Source of the DNA: Pseudomonadales bacterium
GTDB lineage: Bacteria; Pseudomonadota; Gammaproteobacteria; Pseudomonadales; Pseudohongiellaceae
DNA: 22,364 bases
Assembly (NCBI GenBank): GCA_022360535.1
Contig: JAKSCP010000247.1
Coordinates: forward strand, 1 to 22,364
Reading direction: 5' to 3'
Below the pieces are notes generated by a model. That model ran no database searches and was not told the DNA's origin. It saw only the letters and a program-made list of their open reading frames with translations. Positions 1 through 6,815 of this stretch are shown one piece after another. The number at the start of each line of letters is the position of its first letter. Position 1 is the first letter of the stretch. The position numbers were made by a program, and so were the translations under genes.

Positions 1-34
1 AATTCTCCGGTAATCATCCAATACTGAATCGACT
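1..34. repeat. 34-bp perfect direct repeat, copy A
   Basis: These 34 bases recur without mismatch at 622-655. Similarity ends at base 35 on the right. The left limit cannot be seen because the window starts here. Copy B lies 26 bases after the stop codon of the first TonB-box gene, so copy A may lie after an earlier member of the same family outside the window. The repeat has no clear internal dyad and no IS-like end. The copies are offset by 621 bases. Confidence 0.9.
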
Positions 35-595
35 GAACAGGGGGAGACTCGCGAGCTAAGACTGAGCATTAATGAAACTGGAGAACTGTCTATCAGTGCG
101 CCCACTACTGTAGAAGAAATTACGGTAACCGCAAGGCGTTCATTGTACTCACTTCGCGCGGAAATCCGGCGGGCTGAAAGAGCACTTTACTCAACGTATA
201 ACGAACACAATCAGGTTGACGAGTTTCAAGTTCATTGTAGAAAGAAAGAACTCTATGAAGATCTGCTGCGGGCATACCGTTGCTGGCCACAATTCTTCGA
301 GGATGTTGTCGCAGCAGATGCTCAGGCGGTTATCAATGGTGCTGGTCTGGTGAGAGCAGTCCATGGAGGTCAATCCCTGACCTTACACGGAATTACACCA
401 ATCTCTACGCTGAAGGCTAGAAATAGATCGAGGTTTGAAAGTCTCAAGAACAATATTCTGGTGATAGCAATGGAACAACCGGATGTCTATGACTCACTGT
501 CCAGGCTAGCGCAGCTAGAGCAGGTATATCAAACCAGGCGGGAAGAATGCCTGGCCAAACCTCCGGTGCTATTCATCTTTCGGCGATGCTCATGA
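14..595 (+). pseudogene. 5'-truncated TonB-box small exported protein (paralog of 737-1381)
   Basis: The frame is open from just after a TAA at 11-13 to the TGA at 593-595, but it has no ATG or GTG start and no signal peptide. The first possible start is TTG at 143, which already lies past the TonB box. From EEITVTA (113-133) onward the frame is clearly related to the downstream protein. The distance from TonB box to first cysteine is 42 residues, counting both ends, in each protein. First to second cysteine is 15 in both, and third to fourth is 13 in both; the middle segment is 14 residues longer here. Shared words include HCRK/DCRK, CWPxFFE, EC and the C-terminal aromatic-Cys end. The linker-like residues before the box (SINETGELSISAPTTV) are still readable, so the loss seems confined to the secretion signal. 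It could be expressed from an unseen upstream start only through a frameshift. The intact C-terminal part suggests recent damage. Confidence 0.65.
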
Positions 596-621
596 AGATT
601 GATTGGGCGTGTTGGAAATAG

Positions 622-655
622 AATTCTCCGGTAATCATCCAATACTGAATCGACT
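622..655. repeat. 34-bp perfect direct repeat, copy B
   Basis: Identical to bases 1-34. It begins 26 bases after the stop of the truncated TonB-box gene and ends about 80 bases before the start of the intact paralog. The sequence to its right (T-rich, then purine-rich) is unlike that to the right of copy A. No third copy follows the intact paralog. Confidence 0.9.
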
Positions 656-736
656 TTTTCTAAAGAACCAAGACCAAATACTGCAAGGGTAGAAACACTT
701 AAATTCGGAGACACATCCTGATAATGGAGGCGAGTA

Positions 737-1381
737 ATGATTGACTTATTTCAACGCAAGATACTGAGTTTCATCGCTGTCGCTGTGATCGGAATATCTG
801 CTGCGGGCAGCACCAGTGTGCTTGGCCAAGTCCAGGAAGATTCCAACGATTCAACTAGCCAGGAGAATTCTCAATCCAGCAATCAATCAGGTGATGAAAA
901 CTCTGAGGCGTTCAACGACATTGTGCGGAGTATTCCAATTGAAGAAATCGTAGTAACGGCGGAGAGAAGCTCCTCCAGCATAAGATCACAAATGGAACAG
1001 ATCAGAAACAAGCTTTTTGACGACTACAGCGCAGTGAACGAGATCGACAAATACGATGTGGACTGCAGGAAAACGCGATGGACAAACTCACAAATTCCTC
1101 AAGATTTTTGCTGGCCAGTCTTCTTTGAACGGGCGCTGGCCGACAATGCCCAAGGAAGCATCATAGGCCTGAATCTTTTGGACACTCCTGCGAACGTCGC
1201 CAGACAGCACCAGACGGATTGGGACGGGCTTAGAAACAATGTCGCCCGAATAGCCAATGAAAACCCTGAGATAAAAGAGGCGTTATTGGAATTCCTGAGA
1301 TTGGATGCCGCCTTAGTCAGGAAGAAGCAGGAATGCGATGAACGCCCTGCATTTCTCTTTGTTTTTAAACTTTGTCGGTAA
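737..1381 (+). CDS. Small exported protein with TonB-box-like motif and four cysteines
   Basis: 214 residues. The ATG start has a strong GGAGG at 726-730. Residues 1-29 form a signal peptide (charged MIDLFQRK, hydrophobic FIAVAVIGISAAG, likely cut near VLG/Q). Residues 31-65 are a Ser/Asn/Glu-rich flexible linker. Residues 69-75 read EEIVVTA, nearly identical to the TonB boxes of FepA (DTIVVTA), BtuB (DTLVVTA) and FhuA (DTITVTA). The remaining 139 residues are mostly helical in character, with Cys110, Cys125, Cys200 and Cys213, probably two disulfides in the periplasm. It is far too short for a plug plus 22-strand barrel, so it is not a TonB-dependent receptor. A complete TonB2-type operon starts about 140 bases downstream on the same strand. 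I recognise no named domain. Inference: it docks to the TonB C-terminal domain through this motif, as client, adaptor or competitor. The motif could also be a chance resemblance, though the paralog at 113-133 keeps it. Confidence 0.85.
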   Translation: MIDLFQRKILSFIAVAVIGISAAGSTSVLGQVQEDSNDSTSQENSQSSNQSGDENSEAFNDIVRSIPIEEIVVTAERSSSSIRSQMEQIRNKLFDDYSAVNEIDKYDVDCRKTRWTNSQIPQDFCWPVFFERALADNAQGSIIGLNLLDTPANVARQHQTDWDGLRNNVARIANENPEIKEALLEFLRLDAALVRKKQECDERPAFLFVFKLCR

Positions 1382-1522
1382 CAAAAAGGATCAGCGAAGC
1401 CGATGGAATCTGCCTGAGAAGTCAGGTATGACGCATATTCGACCAGCCCCTTATCGTTATCCATCTTGCGACCGGTGTTTTTGCGGTACACCGCCAGACA
1501 AACGCCTGGAGCGCCCTACAAC

Positions 1523-2317
1523 GTGATTCACTGTTCAAACGCAAAAGGTATCGAGAGCAGGTTTGTTCACTCTGTATTTCTCTCATTCCTGGTTTTCTTT
1601 TCTCCTCAGGCTTTTGCAGCAGAGCTGCTCGATGAAACCAAAGAAGCAGTGCAGGAGTGGATACGTTTAGAGCAGCTTATATCCCAGGAGAATCGACAGT
1701 GGAGAGAAGAAAAATCCTCCATCGAGGATTTACTCAGCATTCTTGATACTGAGCGCAGAATCCTGGAAGAACAGATTGAGCAGGCACAGCAAACAGCCAG
1801 TCGGGCCGACGAAGAAAGAGCAGCTCTGGTAGAGCAACTTACAGCCTACCAGGAGATATCGGCATCATTGCAATCCGAAGTGTCCAATTACGAACGCCAG
1901 CTACTTGTTTTGCAACCCAGGCTTCCTCTGGTTCTACAGCGAGAACTAAGCCCGCGGTTCAGTTTGTTGGGAAGTGAGAACCAAACCAGTACGAGGTCTC
2001 TCAGTGAAAGGTTGCAAGCCGTCCTCGGCATTCTGTCGGAGATTGAAGCCTTTGACAGTACGATAGTTCTGACCACTGAAGCCATTGAGGTTGATCCCGG
2101 TCGAGAAGTAGAAGTGCAAGTGCTGTATCTCGGACTGTCGCGAGCATTCTATACAAACGGAAGTGGAACAATTGCCGGGATCGGAGTACCCGACGAGTTC
2201 GGGTGGGAATGGCAAAGAGAAGACGATATGGCATCAGCGATACTCATCGCGGTAGAAGTTTATGAGTCCCGGATTTCGCCCCGTCTAATTGAGCTCCCGA
2301 TGCAGGTCAGACAATGA
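1523..2317 (+). CDS. DUF3450-type periplasmic coiled-coil protein of the TonB2 operon
   Basis: 264 residues from GTG 1523, chosen because it places a normal signal peptide at the N-terminus (hydrophobic VFLSFLVFFSPQAFAA, cut near residue 32-33). A GGAG lies 11 bases upstream. A longer frame back to TTG 1466 would add 19 unlikely residues. Residues about 36-125 are a long Glu/Gln-rich coiled coil. The C-terminal half carries the VQVLYLGLSRAFYT segment and a Gly/Trp stretch (GWEWQ) that I associate with the DUF3450 family, commonly the first gene of TonB2-type operons in gammaproteobacteria. Its stop overlaps the next start (ATGA), which fits translational coupling. The molecular role is not established; a periplasmic partner of the neighbouring TtpC coiled coil is the natural inference. 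Confidence 0.85.
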   Translation: MIHCSNAKGIESRFVHSVFLSFLVFFSPQAFAAELLDETKEAVQEWIRLEQLISQENRQWREEKSSIEDLLSILDTERRILEEQIEQAQQTASRADEERAALVEQLTAYQEISASLQSEVSNYERQLLVLQPRLPLVLQRELSPRFSLLGSENQTSTRSLSERLQAVLGILSEIEAFDSTIVLTTEAIEVDPGREVEVQVLYLGLSRAFYTNGSGTIAGIGVPDEFGWEWQREDDMASAILIAVEVYESRISPRLIELPMQVRQ

Positions 2318-3723
2318 GAATCGCAGCCACGATCAGCCGCATACTTGCATGGGGTATAGTCTTGCAAGTCTCGGTGAACACAGTCGCTCAACCGACCTCC
2401 CTTGAAGAAGTTCGCCAATCTGTGCAGTCAGACCTGGAACAATCTCTCTTAACGCTCGCAACCGTAAGGGAAGAAATTGCGGCAGAAAAAATTCCACTGA
2501 TTTCTGAATTGAACTCAACTGAGGGCGAAATCAGGGAACTGAGGAGAGAGGCAGCTCGTCTGCAATCAGTTCGGGATAGCAGAGAATTAAGCCTCATCGA
2601 CCTGACTGCAAGTATCCAGGCCTGGGAGAGTGAGAACCTCTACATACTGAACTTGCTTGATGAGTATGCCAATCGGTTTCAAAGCAACCTCAAGATTTCA
2701 GAGATTGCTACTCATTCGGAAGTTACCGAAGCCTATCGCGAATCATCGAATGCGCCTTCAGGTCTGGCCGCTGTCGATGCTCAGCTTTCCATAGTAAACG
2801 CTGGCATGGACAGGGTTCGATCTGCGTTTGGCGGGAGTCAATATCAAGGCGATATCGCGACTCAGGACGGCAGCCTTCGTGGAGGCACCTTTACCCGATT
2901 CGGCCCACTGGTTTATTTCATAAGTGACGACCGGGAGTTGGGAGGTATTGAGTCAGCGGAAGAAGGTTTATACGCACGGATTCTCAATCTTGGAGACGAA
3001 CTTGAACCAATAACCCAACTCACCAATGGGATACTTGTCGAACTGCCCGCAGATGTCTCAGAAGGGGTAGTAGCTCAAATTTCGGAAAGTCGCGATAACC
3101 TATACAGTCAGATCAGCCGTGGCGGTATATGGATACTTCCGATCCTGTTCTTTGCGGTTCTTGCCTTGAGTATTTCCATATACAAAGCAGCACAAATACT
3201 CCGCATCACATTGCCTACAACTGAGCAGGTCAGAGGAGTGTTGAATAAGCTTCGTCAATCAGAGCCGGAAGAAGCGGCCAAGCTGGCTGCGAACTTACCA
3301 GCACCAGTCGGCCCGATGCTGGTTGCCGGGGTCAACAACAGTACCGAATCTCCGCAGCTGCTCGAAGAAATCTTGTACGAAAACATCCTCGAAACAAGAC
3401 CGACCTTAAACCGGCTCTTGCCGGTGATAGCAACGACCGCTGCAGTCGCACCCCTGCTGGGCTTGCTGGGCACAGTCACTGGTATGATCAACACATTCAA
3501 TCTAATTGCAATCTTCGGAACCGGGGATTCGCGACTGCTTTCATCCGGCATTTCGGAAGCCCTGATAACTACAGAATTTGGCCTTATAGTGGCGATCCCG
3601 GCTCTTTTGATTCACGCCCTGCTAAGTCGCCGCATTAAATCCATTCTCGGAGACATGGAGAAATTCGCGTTGATCTTCACTAACGGTCTGTCAGTCCCTG
3701 ATGGCGCAGGAAATCATGAGTGA
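2314..3723 (+). CDS. ttpC: TtpC-like large MotA/TolQ/ExbB proton channel protein
   Basis: 469 residues. It has a signal peptide (1-25, TVA/QP), a periplasmic coiled coil at about 28-115, further periplasmic sequence to about 268, and a first membrane helix at 271-292 (IWILPILFFAVLALSISIY). The MotA/TolQ/ExbB core follows, with helices around 365-398 and 413-437. The core motif APLLGLLGTVTGMINTF and the ISEALITTE segment are plain. This matches TtpC, the extra ExbB-like subunit that Vibrio TonB2 systems need in addition to ExbB2-ExbD2. It overlaps both neighbours by a few bases. By analogy the coiled-coil extension reaches into the periplasm and may link the motor to envelope partners such as the DUF3450 protein. 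Confidence 0.9.
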   Translation: MRIAATISRILAWGIVLQVSVNTVAQPTSLEEVRQSVQSDLEQSLLTLATVREEIAAEKIPLISELNSTEGEIRELRREAARLQSVRDSRELSLIDLTASIQAWESENLYILNLLDEYANRFQSNLKISEIATHSEVTEAYRESSNAPSGLAAVDAQLSIVNAGMDRVRSAFGGSQYQGDIATQDGSLRGGTFTRFGPLVYFISDDRELGGIESAEEGLYARILNLGDELEPITQLTNGILVELPADVSEGVVAQISESRDNLYSQISRGGIWILPILFFAVLALSISIYKAAQILRITLPTTEQVRGVLNKLRQSEPEEAAKLAANLPAPVGPMLVAGVNNSTESPQLLEEILYENILETRPTLNRLLPVIATTAAVAPLLGLLGTVTGMINTFNLIAIFGTGDSRLLSSGISEALITTEFGLIVAIPALLIHALLSRRIKSILGDMEKFALIFTNGLSVPDGAGNHE

Positions 3724-4204
3724 ATTCCTTCAAGATCTAATCGCCGTAGTGCAGGCCGGTGGCAGCTTGATGCTGGCGCTTGCCGGGTTGGCGTTTTTCC
3801 TCTACTGGATTGCCATAGATACACTCTCGAAGCTCCCTCGCGCATCGGGAACCGGGGAAGAACCTCTTACCGAGCAGATTATGCTGGCGGGTATTGATGA
3901 ATTCAGAGCTGACCAGTTGCAATTCCTGCGTGGGCGAAGGAGCCTACTACAGGTTTTGACCACGACCGCACCGTTACTCGGACTACTGGGCACGGTAATG
4001 GGAATGCTGACCACGTTCAGAGGATTAACGCAAAGCGAAGGAGATGTGTTCGATCAGGTGGCAGCCGGAATATCTGAAGCGATGATTACTACAGAAACTG
4101 GCCTGGTCATATCAATTCCAGCTTTGTTCCTGCTGATGTTTGTAGATTCGCGAATCAAGCAGATAGAGCACGAGCTGTTAAAACTGGACAAAGCGAAGGG
4201 CTAG
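3716..4204 (+). CDS. exbB: ExbB-type proton channel subunit
   Basis: 162 residues from ATG 3716, preferred over ATG 3701 because AGGA lies just upstream and the product then begins with the typical short cytoplasmic/amphipathic lead (MSEFLQDLIAVVQAGG). Helix 1 is at about 17-35. The core motif TTAPLLGLLGTVMGMLTTF is at 82-101, followed by GISEAMITTETGLVISIPALF, the pore-lining pair of helices. The size fits the compact ExbB2 type rather than the roughly 240-residue ExbB1. With ExbD it forms the inner-membrane proton-driven motor that energises TonB. It overlaps ttpC by 8 bases and abuts exbD directly. Confidence 0.93.
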   Translation: MSEFLQDLIAVVQAGGSLMLALAGLAFFLYWIAIDTLSKLPRASGTGEEPLTEQIMLAGIDEFRADQLQFLRGRRSLLQVLTTTAPLLGLLGTVMGMLTTFRGLTQSEGDVFDQVAAGISEAMITTETGLVISIPALFLLMFVDSRIKQIEHELLKLDKAKG

Positions 4205-4618
4205 ATGTCTATGCGTAAATCATTGTTTCAGGACGATGAAGCTGCAACCGGTGAAATCAATATCTCTCCTCTGATCGATGTTGTTTTCATACTCCTCATC
4301 TTTTTCATTGTAACGACCACGTTCGTTCAGGAGACCGGAGTTGATGTCAACAAGCCACAGGCGATTTCAGCACAGGAACTTGATAGTCAAAGCATACTCA
4401 TCGCCATTACCTCAACCGGACAGATTGTCTACGGCGGGCGCAACATCGGGGCCGCAGGGGTAAGGCCACTTGTCGAGCGGCTATTGTCTAGGGATGATCT
4501 GCCTGTCGTGATTCAGGCCGACCGCACCGTCAACGCCGACCTACTCGTACGAGTCATAGATGAAGCGAAGCTGGGTGGTGCAGTCTCTGTAAACATCGCC
4601 ACAGCCAACTACCAATAA
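4205..4618 (+). CDS. exbD: ExbD/TolR-type motor subunit
   Basis: 137 residues, starting on the base after the exbB stop. A cytoplasmic N-terminus is followed by one membrane helix (about 20-40, ISPLIDVVFILLIFFIVTTTF) carrying the conserved proton-relay Asp25, then a periplasmic ExbD domain (ILIAITSTGQIVYGG ... PVVIQADRTVNADLLVRVIDEAKLGG). All the family hallmarks are present. The start could also be ATG 4211; an AAGGG lies 4 bases from the first and 10 from the second. It works with the adjacent ExbB and TonB. Confidence 0.95.
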   Translation: MSMRKSLFQDDEAATGEINISPLIDVVFILLIFFIVTTTFVQETGVDVNKPQAISAQELDSQSILIAITSTGQIVYGGRNIGAAGVRPLVERLLSRDDLPVVIQADRTVNADLLVRVIDEAKLGGAVSVNIATANYQ

Positions 4619-4632
4619 CCGCAGGCATTGAT

Positions 4633-5292
4633 ATGTTTGGCCTCATCAAGCGAATAGCGACTAGAACCAACCTGCTAACTCTGTTGGTCGTTGCATTGTT
4701 ATTTGCAGTGCTTCCCTTGTCTCAAAAATTGAGTGAGGTAGAGGACAGTTCCGTGCTGGTTGTGCGTGAAGTGGATGTGGTTCCGCCCCCACCTCCTCCG
4801 CCTCCGCTGCAGTCACAAAGTTCTAATGCCGCCAGTAGCTCGCAAGGGGGCATTGATCTTGAGTCGATTCCAACTGCAGTACGGCTTCTGCCTGTTTCTC
4901 TCGGAAACGATATCGGAATTGGAAGAAGCACGGATCTGGGCTTAGGTGGATTCGACCTGGGCTCAAGCAGCGGCGTGACTTTCAGCATGGAAGGCGTGGG
5001 ATTTGGCACTGAAGGAATAGACAGGCCACCAATTCTGCTGGTGAGACCGACTCTGAATTCAGATTATATGGACAGAGAAGGCATCACACAGTTTACTGCG
5101 GAATTGATGGTCAAGTGGCTAAAGGATGGTTCTCTCGTTTTCATCGGCATTGAACGAATTGATCACCCCGATCCAGAACTCGCCAAGATGGTAAGAGAAG
5201 CCATACCACGCATGCGTTACAGCAAACCTACAGTTAACGGCGAACCGGTTGAACGTTTTATCCGGCTGCCCTTAACCATTACGGCAAATTAG
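4633..5292 (+). CDS. tonB: TonB-family energy transducer, Gly-rich linker
   Basis: 219 residues. An N-terminal anchor helix (about 13-31) is followed by a run of eight prolines (51-58), then a linker rich in Gly and Ser (about 60-128) in place of the long Pro-Glu/Pro-Lys rod of classical TonB. The C-terminal domain is at about 132-219. Its end, MRYSKPTVNGEPVERFIRLP, fits the TonB consensus (aromatic-x-P, NG-x-PV, final P). The usual YP motif at the start of the domain is replaced by LNSDYMDREG, so this is a divergent TonB. It should connect the ExbB-ExbD motor to TonB boxes of outer-membrane receptors, and possibly of the small TonB-box proteins upstream. ATG 4633 has an AGG about 8 bases before it. 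Confidence 0.88.
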   Translation: MFGLIKRIATRTNLLTLLVVALLFAVLPLSQKLSEVEDSSVLVVREVDVVPPPPPPPPLQSQSSNAASSSQGGIDLESIPTAVRLLPVSLGNDIGIGRSTDLGLGGFDLGSSSGVTFSMEGVGFGTEGIDRPPILLVRPTLNSDYMDREGITQFTAELMVKWLKDGSLVFIGIERIDHPDPELAKMVREAIPRMRYSKPTVNGEPVERFIRLPLTITAN

Positions 5293-5296
5293 CGAC

Positions 5297-6814
5297 ATGT
5301 TGATGCGCTTCAAAGAATCCCGTCTGCCATTGACTATCTGCGCTCTGACTTTTTGGCTCTCGTCTTCTGCACAGGAAGATTGGCCTCATCATAGGGCGGA
5401 TTGGAATGACCCCCTATTCCAGGCCCGCGTGCAGGGAGTTTATGACTGGATTGGTTCCCGCCCGGATCGGCTGGAAACCAACGAGTTCACTCCTATTCCT
5501 ATCCCTTTTTATCAGCTGGGGACGATCAACCGTGACCTGGAGTCTTTTCCACCTCGCCCGAAAATCGATCCAGAGGCGAGAAATTTCTTCGAACCCAAAG
5601 ACTGGATGGACAGGCGTTTTCTCATCAGTTACATGGAAAACAATGAGGACATTGAAGAGGGCTATTTCGAAGACAATCTCGATGAGGATGCGGTAGCAGA
5701 TACCTACTATCTGATGGGGAATATTTACTTTCTCCAGTCAGAGTATGGACTTGCGATAGACTCTTACGACAGAGCAATTGCTGAATTTCAGAACTTCAGA
5801 CTGGCGCACAAGAACAAAGCTTATGCACTCGCCTTAACCGGAGATTGCCCAGGGGCGTTGGACGCTGCGCACGACGCAGTGAGGCTCGGGGCATTTTCTG
5901 TACACATCAAAAACGTGCAGGCTTACTGTGCCTTCGAAGCCGGGGATTGGACCACAGCAGCAGAATCAGCAGCACTTTCCAGGTTGCTGGACCAGTCAAA
6001 CCGGCAGGTGCTGCTGATACAAATACGCTCTCTTGCGAAGCTTTCGAAGTTTCAGCATGCATTGTCTTTGGCAAACCAGATTGAAAATGAATCTGAAGCA
6101 AGCAGACTTAAACTGGAAATCTTGATTGCTGAACAGCGAGCCGAAGGTAGTGAAGAAGAACTACTTGCGCTATTGGAAATTAAGTCCCGGTTTGGTGAAT
6201 TGACTGCAGCCGAACAGAGTAGTCTGACAGGACTCAAGATCAGCGCTGGAATTGCAAGTAGTATCGGCGATGAAGAGCTACGATCTTTTTTCGACTCCAA
6301 TACAGAGAGCACACAATATCTGGAGTTTGCGTTGAAATCCAAATTGCATGCTGATGGATTGAACACTGCAGCTTCGTTTGGTGAATCTGTCGTGACACCA
6401 CTCGTTCGTCGATCAGATAGTCTCGACTACAGTTCAGCAAGGATTGTGGTGGCTGATATTGAACACCAGCTTGGCAAGCTGGAATCTGCCGAAGAAATTC
6501 TGGAACAGTTAATTGCTGAAGACCCCCTCAACTGCCAGGCGCTACTATTACTCTCAGAAACCGAATACAAGCTGGGAAAGATGCTTGAGAGCGATTCTCA
6601 TTCGGAGAGAGCCATTTCCAGCGCTCGAAGTTGTGACAACACAACACTCGAACGCAGAGCAATGCTCAACATTGAAAAAGAAGAATTTGGCCTGGCAGTA
6701 TCTCTTATGTTGCGCGACTGGAATCAGAAGCTTGCCAGAGGTGAAATTCCTGATGAGCTTTATGTCCGCAAATTCAGGGCCATGTCCGATGTGGCACAAC
6801 GCACTGGTGAATGA
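5297..6814 (+). CDS. Secreted TPR protein of the TonB2 operon, copy 1
   Basis: 505 residues starting 4 bases after the tonB stop, with no strong ribosome site, so probably translationally coupled. The signal peptide is residues 1-25 (SSA/QE). An N-terminal region with no recognised fold (30-130) precedes TPR repeats from about 134 (ADTYYLMGNIYFLQSEYGLAI and similar) to near the C-terminus. Cys184 and Cys211 sit in neighbouring helices and recur at the same spacing in the next gene. A TPR protein commonly closes TonB2-type operons; its exact role is not established, but a periplasmic scaffold is likely. Two further cysteines occur near the C-terminus. Confidence 0.85.
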   Translation: MLMRFKESRLPLTICALTFWLSSSAQEDWPHHRADWNDPLFQARVQGVYDWIGSRPDRLETNEFTPIPIPFYQLGTINRDLESFPPRPKIDPEARNFFEPKDWMDRRFLISYMENNEDIEEGYFEDNLDEDAVADTYYLMGNIYFLQSEYGLAIDSYDRAIAEFQNFRLAHKNKAYALALTGDCPGALDAAHDAVRLGAFSVHIKNVQAYCAFEAGDWTTAAESAALSRLLDQSNRQVLLIQIRSLAKLSKFQHALSLANQIENESEASRLKLEILIAEQRAEGSEEELLALLEIKSRFGELTAAEQSSLTGLKISAGIASSIGDEELRSFFDSNTESTQYLEFALKSKLHADGLNTAASFGESVVTPLVRRSDSLDYSSARIVVADIEHQLGKLESAEEILEQLIAEDPLNCQALLLLSETEYKLGKMLESDSHSERAISSARSCDNTTLERRAMLNIEKEEFGLAVSLMLRDWNQKLARGEIPDELYVRKFRAMSDVAQRTGE

Positions 6815-6815
6815 C

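Noticed and set aside
597..655. Integron attC-like recombination site around the 34-bp repeat
   Set aside because: Small genes separated by a repeat suggested a cassette array, but I find no paired GTTRRRY/RYYYAAC core sites and only a poor imperfect dyad (GATT...TTGG with CCAAT...AATC).
720..725. GATAAT as a -10 box for the intact TonB-box gene
   Set aside because: Transcription would start at about 732, after the GGAGG ribosome site, and there is no matching -35 at 17 bases (ACTTAA).
1099..1491. Minus-strand open frame of about 130 codons
   Set aside because: It is antisense to the TonB-box gene, has no signal or domain, and its composition is that of a shadow frame.
6513..6815. A longer N-terminus for the second TPR protein
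   Set aside because: This stretch is the coding sequence of the first TPR gene read in another frame. Starting at 6816 gives a coupled start and a signal peptide.
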